A DNA stretch of 24,891 bases from an uncultured Caryophanales bacterium (GTDB taxonomy: Bacteria > Bacillota_I > Bacilli_A > RF39 > UBA660), in contig CAMVPJ010000012.1 in NCBI GenBank assembly GCA_947169395.1, forward strand, positions 1 through 24,891, given 5' to 3'. Made by a program: the position numbers and the translations under genes. The notes beneath the pieces were generated by a model, which searched no databases, had not been told where the DNA came from, and saw nothing but the letters and a program-made list of their open reading frames with translations. Within the stretch, counting starts at the first letter, position 1. Every line of letters begins with the position of its first letter. Below are positions 1-6,912 of this stretch, piece after piece.

Positions 1-62
1 CCACTTTTTGAATAGGAAAATCCTGGAAAATACGAAAACTTCCGGAAGATCCCAAAATAGGG

Positions 63-93
63 TTGACTTTTTTTTTTTTTTTTTTAGTAAACT
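63..93 (+). promoter_or_regulatory. Promoter with 18-T homopolymer spacer
   Basis: A -35-like TTGACT (63-68) is followed by an uninterrupted run of 18 T (68-85), AG, and a -10-like TAAACT (88-93). The spacer is 19 bp, two longer than the 17 bp optimum for housekeeping sigma factors. The same layout with 20 T occurs at 6771-6803. Homopolymer tracts of this length are prone to slipped-strand length change, so promoter strength could vary from cell to cell. The box assignments are by eye. The tract length in an assembly may be imprecise. Confidence 0.6.
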
Positions 94-149
94 AATATCA
101 GAAGGTAAGGTGATGCAAGATAGTGTTAGTAAACGTATAAAAGTGTGAT

Positions 150-176
150 CATGGTATACACTAAAACAGAACCATG
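150..176 (+). promoter_or_regulatory. Leader stem-loop upstream of prepilin 1
   Basis: CATGGT (150-155) and ACCATG (171-176) can pair around a loop containing ACACTAAAACAG. The homologous leader of copy 2 pairs TCATGGAT with ATCCATGA around nearly the same loop. Both sides of the stem changed together between the copies, which favours a conserved RNA hairpin 14 nt before the AGAAGG ribosome site (190-195). Confidence 0.5.
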
Positions 177-201
177 GAAATTTAAAGAAAGAAGGTAAAT
201 T

Positions 202-1242
202 ATGTTTAAAAGAAAAAGTAAAGCTTTTACTCTTATAGAGTTAATTGCAACCCTAGTAATTATGGCAATAATTGCATTAATAGTTACTCCGCTTGTTATG
301 ACTATTATTAGAAAAGCAAGAATATCTGCAGATAAAAGAAGTATTGATGCATACGGAAGAAGTATCGAACTAGCTATTTCATCACATTTACTTGATACAG
401 GAAAGTTCGCAACTTCTATAGATGAACTTACAATAGAATACTCAGGTAATAAAGTAGAGTGTGAAACAACACAAATCAATCCAGATAGTTCAGTATATTT
501 ATCTAATTGTAAAGTTAATAATAGAGATGTTACTAATTATACTTATGGTACTGATAAGTCTCCATCATATGAAGCATATAGTGTAGGAGATGAAGTTACA
601 TATAATGGAGTAGATTATTATGTACTTAAAGACAGTGGAGTAAAAGATAATGTAGTAACACTCCTAAAAGCTACTCCGTTAACTACAGATGAAGTAAATT
701 TATATGGAGGAGTGGGAACAGACGATAATCATGTAAATAAATATACTGGTGATTCACAAGGGACTGCATATAATTTTCGAGGATATGGTGGTGTAGCATA
801 CTATAGTAGTGATACTTGTGGATATAACAATAATAGTTATTTATCCGATGGGTGTAAAACAGATTATGAATCAAGTGATATAAAGTACGTGGTTGATGCA
901 TGGTCAGATGGAAAAGCATCAATAAATTTGAAAAAAGTAAGATTATTAACTTTTGAAGAATTAATTAATAATTTAGGCTATGAATATTCTGAAAAAGGTA
1001 CAGATATTGGATATTTTCCTGCCGAATTCACTCCATTATGGGTAAAAAATGTGGATTACAATTATTGGACGATGAGCACATATAATGACTCAGCATATAT
1101 ATGGTGTTTAGGTGAAGGTCAAAAATTGATGTCTGATCCAGTTTACGGTAGTAGATATTCTCACACTTTAAATGTAATCCGTCCTGTAGTAGAATTATAC
1201 AAGAATGATGGAATAACAAGAAAGAATAGTGGTAACAATTAA
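202..1242 (+). CDS. Type IV prepilin-like protein with DUF6273-like C-terminal domain
   Basis: The 346-residue protein starts at ATG 202 behind AGAAGG (190-195). Residues 1-30 are a class III (prepilin) signal: basic head, cleavage context KA|FTLIEL with Phe+1 and Glu+5, then a hydrophobic helix. It has Ala instead of the usual Gly before the cleavage point. Residues 30-120 form a pilin-like helix and linker. From about residue 128 a separate domain begins (VGDEVTYNGVDYYVLKD, VTLLKA, later RLLTFEE, YWTMS, IRPVVEL). Its spacing of motifs resembles DUF6273-type domains with a formylglycine-enzyme or C-type-lectin-like fold; that resemblance is from memory of patterns. A prepilin peptidase and assembly ATPase would be needed but are not in the window. 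The N-terminal half is repeated at 6913-7410. Likely role: surface-displayed minor pilin or pseudopilin with a binding head. Confidence 0.8.
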   Translation: MFKRKSKAFTLIELIATLVIMAIIALIVTPLVMTIIRKARISADKRSIDAYGRSIELAISSHLLDTGKFATSIDELTIEYSGNKVECETTQINPDSSVYLSNCKVNNRDVTNYTYGTDKSPSYEAYSVGDEVTYNGVDYYVLKDSGVKDNVVTLLKATPLTTDEVNLYGGVGTDDNHVNKYTGDSQGTAYNFRGYGGVAYYSSDTCGYNNNSYLSDGCKTDYESSDIKYVVDAWSDGKASINLKKVRLLTFEELINNLGYEYSEKGTDIGYFPAEFTPLWVKNVDYNYWTMSTYNDSAYIWCLGEGQKLMSDPVYGSRYSHTLNVIRPVVELYKNDGITRKNSGNN

Positions 1243-1263
1243 GTAGAATTATCTACTTTTTTT
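1242..1263 (+). terminator. Intrinsic terminator after prepilin 1
   Basis: AGTAGA (1242-1247) pairs perfectly with TCTACT (1252-1257) around ATTA, followed by a T run to 1263. It overlaps the gene's stop codon and isolates the prepilin from the helicase gene downstream. Confidence 0.8.
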
Positions 1264-1309
1264 GTGTTAGATAGTGTATAATTATATTACATTACTTAGG
1301 AGGTGTTAC

Positions 1310-4300
1310 ATGCCAAAGTTTACTAGTGATCAACAACTTGCTATAGATAAGGATAAGACTTCTATTATAGTAAGTGCAGGAGCAGGGTCAGGTAAGACTG
1401 CTGTTTTATCAGAGCGAGTTATACGTAAATTAAATGATGGTGTTGATATAGATAAGTTACTTATTCTAACTTTTACTAAAGAGGCTGCTAAAGAGATGAA
1501 GGGAAGAATTAGGGATAAGATAATCGATAATAAATTAGATAGACAACTTGATTTAATTGATGCATCTTTTATTACTACTTTTGATTCTTATTCATTATAC
1601 ATAGTTAAGAAGTATAGTTATTTACTTAATATTAGTAAGAATATAAGTATTATTGATTCTTCTATTATTAATATTAAGAAGTTAGAGATTATGAATGATA
1701 TATTTAATGAGTATTATAGTAATCCGAGTGTTTTATTTACTAAGTTAATTAATGATTATTGTTTTAAGGATGATAAAGATTTAATTAATTCTATTATTAA
1801 GATTAGTAATAATTTAGATTTAAAGATTGATAAGAAGGAATACTTAGATAATTATATTAGTTGGTATTATAATGATTCTAATATTAATTATTTAAAGGGA
1901 GAATACTTAGAACTACTACTAAATAAGATTAAAGAGATTAAGTATAATTTAAACTATTTAATGAGTTATTGTGATGGAACTTATTATGATAAGATTACTG
2001 AAGTATTAAATCCATTACTAATGTCTAAGACTATAGAAGATATTAATAATAATATTGATATTAAATTACCAAGGTTAAGTAAGGCAGATGATTTAACTAA
2101 GAAGTATAAAAATAATATTAGTGATTTAATTAAAGAGATTAAAAGATTATGTAATTATAATTTAGATGAGTTATTAGATACTCGCGACTATGCAAGTATT
2201 ATAATTGAGATTATTAATAAGTTAGATGATAGAATTAATAAGTTTAAGAGTGATAATAATTCTTATGAGTTTATAGATATTGCCAAGATGGCTATTAAAG
2301 TAGTCAGGGATAATCTTAGTATTCGTGATGAATTAAAGAACTACTATAACGAGATTATGGTAGATGAGTATCAGGATACTAGTGACTTACAAGAAACATT
2401 TATTAACTTAATAAGTAATAATAATGTATATATGGTAGGAGATATTAAACAATCTATATATCGTTTTAGAAATGCTAATCCTAATATATTTAAAGAGAAA
2501 TATATTAACTATCAGGATAATAATGGAGGATATAAGATTGATTTACTTAAGAACTTTAGATCTAGAAAAGAAGTATTAGATGCCATTAATGATATATTTA
2601 ATAAAGTAATGAGTCTTGATATTGGAGGAGCAGATTATATTAAATCTCATCAAATGGTATTTGGTAATACTGCTTATAATATTGATCCTAGTAATTATTT
2701 AACTATCCTTAATTATGAAGAAAGTGAAGATAAAAGTTACACTAAAGAAGAAGCAGAGATATTTATAACTGCTTATGATATTAAAAATAAAATAGATAAT
2801 AAATATCAAGTAATGGATAAGAAAACTTTTAAGATGAGAGATATTACTTATAGTGATATATGTATTATTATGGATAGAAATACTGAGTTTTTAAAGTATA
2901 AACAGATATTTGAATATTTAAATATACCTCTTGTTATGTATATGGATAATGTACTTTCTGATGGTATTGATATTATTCTTATTAAAAATATATTAAATCT
3001 AATTAATAAGATTAAGAATAAAGTATTTGATAGAGAGTTTAGATATTATTATGTAAGTATAGCTAGAAGTTATTTATTTTCTATAACTGATAATGAGATA
3101 TTTAATACTATTAAAGATAATAAGATATTTGAAAGTACTATATTTAAAAAGTGTCAGGCTATTAGTTATGAGTTAGATAATATAAATAATATAGAATTAT
3201 TAAATAGAGTAGTAAAATTATTTGATATATATAATAAAACTATTAAAGTAGGAAGTATTAATGATACTATAGTTAGAATCTATTACTTATCAGATATAGC
3301 TCGTAATTTAGATGCTCTAGGTTATAGTAATAATGAATTTATAAACTATTTAAATAATATAGATAAGACTGATATTAAGTATTCTCTAAATACTGATAGT
3401 GGAGACTCTGTAAAGATTATGAATATTCATAAATCAAAAGGGTTAGAGTTTCCAGTGTGCTACTACACAGGTATGCATAAAGAATTTAATATTAGAGATT
3501 TAAAAGAAACATTATTTTACTATGATAAGTATGGTATGATACTTCCTATATTTACTGATAGTATTAATGATACATTTGTTAAAGAGTTAGTTCGTGATAA
3601 CTATATAAAAGAAGAGATATCAGAAAAAATTAGATTATTTTATGTAGGGCTTACTAGAGCTAGAGAAAAAATGATTATAGTAACTAGTCTTAAGTATAAT
3701 GAAGAACCATTTAATGATATAGTTAAACTTAAATATAGATCTTTCTTAGATATACTTAATTCTATTTATAGTGTAATAGAGAGTACTATTAAGAATATTG
3801 ATGTTAATATTGATCCTAATTATAAAGATATAATTAATCCAGATATAAGTAAGTATATTACTGAAACTGATGATTATATAATAGATAGATGTTTAGATAT
3901 TACATATAATGAACTAGGTAGTAAGCATTTTTCTAAAAGTAAGAAAGAAGTTATTAATAAGTTAGAACAAAAGAGTATTGATCTAGGTAATAAGATACAT
4001 TATATACTTGAGATGATTGATTTTAAAAATCCTAACTATAATATAATAGATAAGAATTATGTAGAGTTTATTAAGTCTTTCTTAGATAGTGATATAATGC
4101 ATAATTTAGATTGTAAGATATATAAAGAGTATGAGTTTAAATATAAGATAGATAATACTATGTATCATGGCTTTATTGATTTAATGCTCGAGTATGATAA
4201 TTATATTAATATAATTGATTATAAGTTAAAGAATACTAATGATACTGCTTATATTAAACAGTTAGAAGGATATAAAAACTATATAGAAAGTGTTACAGGT

Positions 4301-4372
4301 AAGAAAGTATATATTTATCTTTATTCAATATTAGATAAAAGAATTGTAGATATGAATAATGTAATGGTATAG
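1310..4372 (+). CDS. addA: AddA/UvrD-like ATP-dependent helicase-nuclease
   Basis: I chose ATG 1310 because TTAGGAGGTG lies just upstream (1297-1305); an in-frame extension to 1274 has no such site. The product is 1020 residues. It has a superfamily 1A helicase core: Q-type start FTSDQQLAI (about 4-12), Walker A AGAGSGKT (23-30), motif Ia LLILTFTKEAA, Walker B VDEYQDTS (about 350-357), VGDIKQSIYRFR, IHKSKGLEF and the motif VI region YVGLTRAREK. The C-terminus (about 951-987) carries a RecB-type nuclease signature: GFIDL, then DYK, then QLEGY. In Firmicutes AddA pairs with AddB to process double-strand breaks and load RecA. Here it is somewhat shorter than typical AddA and no addB is adjacent. 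A TATAAT box at 1277-1282 may be its -10. An orphan UvrD-family helicase-nuclease is the alternative. Confidence 0.8.
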   Translation: MPKFTSDQQLAIDKDKTSIIVSAGAGSGKTAVLSERVIRKLNDGVDIDKLLILTFTKEAAKEMKGRIRDKIIDNKLDRQLDLIDASFITTFDSYSLYIVKKYSYLLNISKNISIIDSSIINIKKLEIMNDIFNEYYSNPSVLFTKLINDYCFKDDKDLINSIIKISNNLDLKIDKKEYLDNYISWYYNDSNINYLKGEYLELLLNKIKEIKYNLNYLMSYCDGTYYDKITEVLNPLLMSKTIEDINNNIDIKLPRLSKADDLTKKYKNNISDLIKEIKRLCNYNLDELLDTRDYASIIIEIINKLDDRINKFKSDNNSYEFIDIAKMAIKVVRDNLSIRDELKNYYNEIMVDEYQDTSDLQETFINLISNNNVYMVGDIKQSIYRFRNANPNIFKEKYINYQDNNGGYKIDLLKNFRSRKEVLDAINDIFNKVMSLDIGGADYIKSHQMVFGNTAYNIDPSNYLTILNYEESEDKSYTKEEAEIFITAYDIKNKIDNKYQVMDKKTFKMRDITYSDICIIMDRNTEFLKYKQIFEYLNIPLVMYMDNVLSDGIDIILIKNILNLINKIKNKVFDREFRYYYVSIARSYLFSITDNEIFNTIKDNKIFESTIFKKCQAISYELDNINNIELLNRVVKLFDIYNKTIKVGSINDTIVRIYYLSDIARNLDALGYSNNEFINYLNNIDKTDIKYSLNTDSGDSVKIMNIHKSKGLEFPVCYYTGMHKEFNIRDLKETLFYYDKYGMILPIFTDSINDTFVKELVRDNYIKEEISEKIRLFYVGLTRAREKMIIVTSLKYNEEPFNDIVKLKYRSFLDILNSIYSVIESTIKNIDVNIDPNYKDIINPDISKYITETDDYIIDRCLDITYNELGSKHFSKSKKEVINKLEQKSIDLGNKIHYILEMIDFKNPNYNIIDKNYVEFIKSFLDSDIMHNLDCKIYKEYEFKYKIDNTMYHGFIDLMLEYDNYINIIDYKLKNTNDTAYIKQLEGYKNYIESVTGKKVYIYLYSILDKRIVDMNNVMV

Positions 4373-4422
4373 TATAGATTTTATTTAAATAGTTTGATAA
4401 AATTAATTCGTTTGGTGATATT

Positions 4423-5523
4423 ATGAATAGAGAAAAAGTTATTATTAGAACTAGTTTTATAGGGATTATATTTAATACTGTTTTAGTTATATTTAAACTA
4501 ATTGTAGGAATACTAGCTAATTCTATTGCAATCATACTAGATGGTATTAATAACATGACAGATGCTATATCAGCTCTTGCAACCATTATAGGAACTAAAA
4601 TAGCATCTAAATCTCCCGATAGAAACCATCCTTATGGACATGGTAGAATAGAGTATTTTACATCTATTATAATTGCTACATTCATAATAATTGCAGGGAT
4701 ACTTGCAATGAAAGAATCTGTTATTAAGATTATTAATCCAGGTAATGTAGATTATTCTATAATATCTTTAATTATCATTGCAGTAGCTGTTATATCTAAA
4801 TTTATATTTGGTAAGTTAGTTAAAAAACAGGGTATAAAAATAGAATCTCATAGTTTAATTGCAGTAGGTGTAGATGCAATAATGGACTCTATACTTTCTT
4901 TAACTACTTTACTAGCAGGTATCCTAAATATCTTATTTAATCTTGAGATAGAAGGTTACTTAGGAATAATAATATCTTTATTTATAATTAAAAGTGGTAT
5001 TAGTATATTTAAAGATTCTATGGATATTATGATAGGTAAAAGATTTGATAAAACACTTACTGATAAAATAAAAAAAGAAATAATAGGTTATAAAGAAGTA
5101 ATTAATGTATGCGATTTATCACTTCATAATTATGGACCTAATAAAACAGTAGGCACTGTTCATATAGAAATTGATTGTGATACTGTTGCTAGTAAAATAC
5201 ATACATTAACGCGTAAGATTAGTTCAAATATTTATGAAAAGTATAAAATATTTATGACTATAGGAATATATGCCTCTAATAAAGATGATAAATCTAAAGA
5301 GATAAAAGAATATTTAAATAAAATATTAGATGAGTATGAGTATATAAAACAGTTACATGGATTTTATATAGATTATGATAATAATGATATATATTTTGAT
5401 TTGATAATAGATTTTGATTGTAATAATAAAAAGGATATTAAAGATATAATTATAGCTAAAATGAGACTTAAATATCCTGAGTTTAATTATAATGTTATAA
5501 TTGATGATGATATAAGTGATTAG
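4423..5523 (+). CDS. Cation diffusion facilitator (CDF) family metal transporter
   Basis: A 366-residue inner-membrane protein with about six hydrophobic segments in residues 8-205 and a soluble C-terminal domain. The second membrane helix carries DGINNMTDA, with Asp40 and Asn44 at metal-site positions. A loop follows with HPYGHGRIEY, a hallmark of this family. The fifth helix has VDAIMDS with an Asp-x3-Asp pair. The C-terminal part (about 206-290) is the ferredoxin-like cytoplasmic dimerisation domain; the last 70 residues look like an additional, less typical tail. The family exports Zn, Mn, Fe or similar divalent ions against protons. The DxxxN site in helix 2 occurs in a subgroup whose metal I cannot assign. 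It lies 50 bp after the helicase gene and abuts the next gene, so cotranscription is likely. Confidence 0.88.
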   Translation: MNREKVIIRTSFIGIIFNTVLVIFKLIVGILANSIAIILDGINNMTDAISALATIIGTKIASKSPDRNHPYGHGRIEYFTSIIIATFIIIAGILAMKESVIKIINPGNVDYSIISLIIIAVAVISKFIFGKLVKKQGIKIESHSLIAVGVDAIMDSILSLTTLLAGILNILFNLEIEGYLGIIISLFIIKSGISIFKDSMDIMIGKRFDKTLTDKIKKEIIGYKEVINVCDLSLHNYGPNKTVGTVHIEIDCDTVASKIHTLTRKISSNIYEKYKIFMTIGIYASNKDDKSKEIKEYLNKILDEYEYIKQLHGFYIDYDNNDIYFDLIIDFDCNNKKDIKDIIIAKMRLKYPEFNYNVIIDDDISD

Positions 5524-5530
5524 GAGTTTT

Positions 5531-6352
5531 ATGAATTATAAAGATATAGAAAGAAGTATTATAAAAAAATTTAGAAAAGATATATGGTGTAAATTTACAA
5601 AAGCAGTAAGAGATTACGAACTTATTCAAGAAAATGATAATATTATGGTATGTATTAGTGGAGGAAAAGATTCATTCTTACTTGCCAAGTGTATCCAAGA
5701 GCTACAAAGACACTCTAAGATTAAATTTAATGCACATTATGTAGTAATGAATCCAGGCTATACTGAAGCTAACAAAAATATGATTATTAAAAATGCAGAA
5801 ATACTAAGTATTCCTATAGAAATGTTTGAAAGTAATATCTTTGATGTAGTTGCTAGTGTAGATAGATCCCCATGTTATTTATGTGCGAAGATGAGAAGAG
5901 GATATCTATATGACAAAGCAAAAAGTATTGGGTGTAACAAGATTGCACTAGGTCATCACTTTGATGATGTAATAGAAACAACACTTTTATCAATGTTATA
6001 TGGTTCTGAAATTAGAACAATGATGCCTAAACTTAAAAGCACTAACTTTGAAGGATTAGAATTAATTAGACCACTTTATTTAGTTAAAGAAGAAAGTATA
6101 AAAAGTTTTAGAGATTATAATAATTTAACATTTTTAAACTGTGCATGTAAGTTTACAGAACATTGTAGTACTAAAGAAGAAGATAGTAAAAGATTAGAGA
6201 TGAAAAAACTAATTAAAGAGCTTAAGAAAACTAATAATAATGTTGATCATAATATATTTAAAGCACTTGATAATGTTAATCTAAACTGTGTATTAGGTAC
6301 TAAAGTAAATGGAGAATATAAAAGTTTCTTGAGTGATTATGAAAAGTGTTAG
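5531..6352 (+). CDS. ttcA: TtcA-like tRNA 2-thiolation PP-loop protein
   Basis: The chosen start is ATG 5531 with TAGGAG at 5521-5526, which overlaps the upstream stop codon; a GTG at 5516 lacks a site. The 273-residue product has the PP-loop ATP pyrophosphatase motif SGGKDS (43-48), a CxxC pair (SPCYLC, Cys115/Cys118), GHHFDD and a third cysteine cluster NCACK (Cys204/Cys206). That set matches the TtcA/TtuA group, which binds a [4Fe-4S] cluster on three cysteines and thiolates a tRNA base (s2C32 in TtcA). Substrate specificity within this group cannot be read from the motifs alone. It is probably translated with the CDF gene. Confidence 0.8.
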   Translation: MNYKDIERSIIKKFRKDIWCKFTKAVRDYELIQENDNIMVCISGGKDSFLLAKCIQELQRHSKIKFNAHYVVMNPGYTEANKNMIIKNAEILSIPIEMFESNIFDVVASVDRSPCYLCAKMRRGYLYDKAKSIGCNKIALGHHFDDVIETTLLSMLYGSEIRTMMPKLKSTNFEGLELIRPLYLVKEESIKSFRDYNNLTFLNCACKFTEHCSTKEEDSKRLEMKKLIKELKKTNNNVDHNIFKALDNVNLNCVLGTKVNGEYKSFLSDYEKC

Positions 6353-6370
6353 GTTTCTATAAATTCTTAT

Positions 6371-6399
6371 TTGCACAAATCTAAATTTTGTGATATTAT
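6371..6399 (+). promoter_or_regulatory. Promoter for antisense (antitoxin) RNA
   Basis: TTGCAC (6371-6376), a 17 bp spacer and TATTAT (6394-6399) make a good housekeeping promoter just after the TtcA-like gene. The predicted start is near 6406. No convincing ribosome site follows, consistent with a non-coding transcript. Confidence 0.6.
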
Positions 6400-6427
6400 G
6401 TATATAGATGAGCAAGTCTCATATAAT

Positions 6428-6469
6428 AAAAAAGGATACGTTTGAAGTGTGTAATCAGATGCATCCTTT
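6428..6469 (-). terminator. Terminator of the toxin mRNA
   Basis: Read on the - strand, AAAGGAT (6469-6463) pairs with ATCCTTT (6437-6431), and the transcript ends in a U run (to 6428). The intervening loop is 25 nt and holds one of the GCATCTGA blocks. Confidence 0.5.
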
Positions 6470-6514
6470 GTTCAATGCGCATCTGAGACAGGCTTACAAT
6501 GACTCAGATGCTTT

Positions 6515-6586
6515 CTAATTAGTTAAAATTATTATGATAATTAGAACTAAAATGATTACAAGTAATTGTAATTCTTTTTTTGTCAT
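6515..6586 (-). CDS. Small hydrophobic peptide, candidate type I toxin
   Basis: A 23-residue peptide is encoded on the - strand from ATG at 6586-6584 to TAG at 6517-6515. It opens with M-T-K-K-E-L-Q, continues as an almost unbroken run of Leu, Ile and Val, and ends L-T-N, so it is a single membrane-spanning helix with a short charged head. The Shine-Dalgarno GGAAGGA (6602-6596) is 9 nt upstream. A consensus promoter lies about 100 bp upstream, and an overlapping antisense transcript is predicted on the other strand. Size, composition and layout fit bacterial type I toxins of the TxpA/Bsr/Fst kind, which damage the membrane when unregulated. I see no close match to a named family. Confidence 0.55.
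   Translation of the reverse strand: MTKKELQLLVIILVLIIIIILTN
6555..6581 (+). terminator. Terminator for the antisense RNA (or the ttcA operon)
   Basis: ATTACAA (6555-6561) and TTGTAAT (6566-6572) form a perfect 7 bp stem with a GTAA loop, then TC and seven T (6575-6581). It lies inside the toxin ORF on the opposite strand. Confidence 0.6.
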
Positions 6587-6595
6587 ATTACCACA

Positions 6596-6659
6596 TCCTT
6601 CCAAAAATACTCTTCCAAAACCCACCTTTGTTTAAGCCGATTTTTTCTTTAAGGAAGGA
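6596..6659 (-). promoter_or_regulatory. Shine-Dalgarno/anti-Shine-Dalgarno pair in toxin 5' UTR
   Basis: In the toxin mRNA the Shine-Dalgarno GGAAGGA (6602-6596) is perfectly complementary to TCCTTCC (6659-6653) earlier in the same 5' UTR. Pairing would hide the ribosome site in the full-length transcript, a control feature known for several type I toxin mRNAs. Confidence 0.5.
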
Positions 6660-6691
6660 AACATCTGGAATCCAAACATATCCGAGTAGTT

Positions 6692-6719
6692 ATTATAACA
6701 CTTATAACACATGTGTCAA
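6692..6719 (-). promoter_or_regulatory. Consensus promoter of the toxin
   Basis: Read on the - strand: TTGACA (6719-6714), 16 bp, TATAAT (6697-6692). Both hexamers are exact consensus. The predicted start is near 6685, giving a 5' UTR of about 100 nt before the toxin ATG. No other - strand gene lies downstream that it could serve. Confidence 0.75.
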
Positions 6720-6770
6720 TAGCAAATAGGTAAGATAATTGCAGAAGTTCAACAAATTTTCAAAATAGGG

Positions 6771-6803
6771 TTGACTTTTTTTTTTTTTTTTTTTTACTAA
6801 AAT
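6771..6803 (+). promoter_or_regulatory. Promoter with 20-T homopolymer spacer
   Basis: TTGACT (6771-6776), 20 uninterrupted T (6776-6795), AC, then TAAAAT (6798-6803). The spacer is 21 bp, against 19 bp in copy 1. The hexamers are conserved between the copies while the T count differs, as expected for a slippage-prone switch. Confidence 0.6.
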
Positions 6804-6822
6804 GGTATTAGAAGGTAATGTG

Positions 6823-6897
6823 ATGCGAGATAGTGATAGAAAGCGTATAATAGGTGTAATCATGGATACACTAAAAACAGAATCCATGAAATCATAA
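6823..6897 (+). CDS. Possible 24-residue leader peptide
   Basis: The ORF runs from ATG 6823 to TAA 6895-6897, with AGAAGG at 6810-6815. The peptide begins M-R-D-S-D-R-K-R-I. In the homologous leader at 113-148 the frame is cut to 11 codons, so a conserved peptide function is doubtful. The predicted transcription start falls almost on the AGAAGG, which weakens translation. It overlaps the conserved stem-loop, so translation could influence that structure. It is listed as possible only. Confidence 0.25.
   Translation: MRDSDRKRIIGVIMDTLKTESMKS
6860..6889 (+). promoter_or_regulatory. Leader stem-loop upstream of prepilin 2
   Basis: TCATGGAT (6860-6867) and ATCCATGA (6882-6889) form a perfect 8 bp stem around a 14 nt loop, ending 11 nt before the AGAAGG site. 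The homologous stem in copy 1 is CATGGT/ACCATG, with compensating changes. Confidence 0.55.
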
Positions 6898-6912
6898 GAA
6901 AGAAGGTAAAAT

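Larger units (their letters stand above)
53..201 (+). repeat. Repeated promoter-leader module, copy 1
   Basis: This stretch is matched by 6761-6912 in the same order: CAAAATAGGGTTGACT, a long T tract, a TAAA(C/A)T box, an AGAAGG site, a short ORF beginning ATG-C(A/G)A-GAT-AGT, an inverted repeat around ATGG...CCAT, and a final AGAAGG ahead of the gene start. The upstream bases 1-52 are not shared and hold no gene I can recognise. The leader ORF here reads only 11 codons (113-148). Relative to copy 2 one base is missing around 140-146, which breaks the frame. The whole leader is therefore duplicated together with the prepilin gene. Confidence 0.85.
6406..6581 (+). ncRNA. Candidate antisense RNA antitoxin
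   Basis: A transcript from the 6371-6399 promoter would begin with the hairpin ATGAG-CAAGT-CTCAT (6408-6422). It then carries three related blocks: TCAGATGC (6455-6462), GCATCTGAG (6479-6487) and CTCAGATGC (6503-6511). The middle block can pair with either neighbour, giving two mutually exclusive stems. It would end at the terminator 6555-6581. It would be complementary to the whole 3' UTR and almost all of the toxin ORF on the - strand, the arrangement seen in txpA/ratA-type loci. A 36-codon reading frame (6408-6518) is open on this strand but has no ribosome site. Confidence 0.5.
6761..6912 (+). repeat. Repeated promoter-leader module, copy 2
   Basis: This is homologous to 53-201 from CAAAATAGGG to the AGAAGG site before the gene start. 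Here the leader ORF is intact for 24 codons (6823-6897). It starts behind AGAAGG and ends just before the prepilin ribosome site (6901-6906). Only its first dozen codons are recognisable in copy 1, so the RNA structure is better conserved than the peptide. Confidence 0.85.

Noticed and set aside
683..1219. Minus-strand ORFs opposite the prepilin and other genes
   Set aside because: They mirror clear + strand coding sequence, have no ribosome sites and give low-complexity or hydrophobic translations typical of shadow frames.
202..1242. Diversity-generating retroelement target
   Set aside because: The lectin-like head made this worth considering, but no reverse transcriptase, accessory gene or template repeat is present in the window.
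1274..1309. Upstream in-frame start for the helicase gene
   Set aside because: The AGGAGGTG site at 1298-1305 serves ATG 1310, and the extension overlaps the probable -10 box at 1277-1282.
6408..6518. 36-codon ORF on the + strand within the antisense RNA
   Set aside because: Its ATG lies almost at the predicted transcription start with no ribosome site, and the sequence is better explained by the hairpins and repeat blocks of the antisense RNA. A leaderless peptide cannot be excluded.
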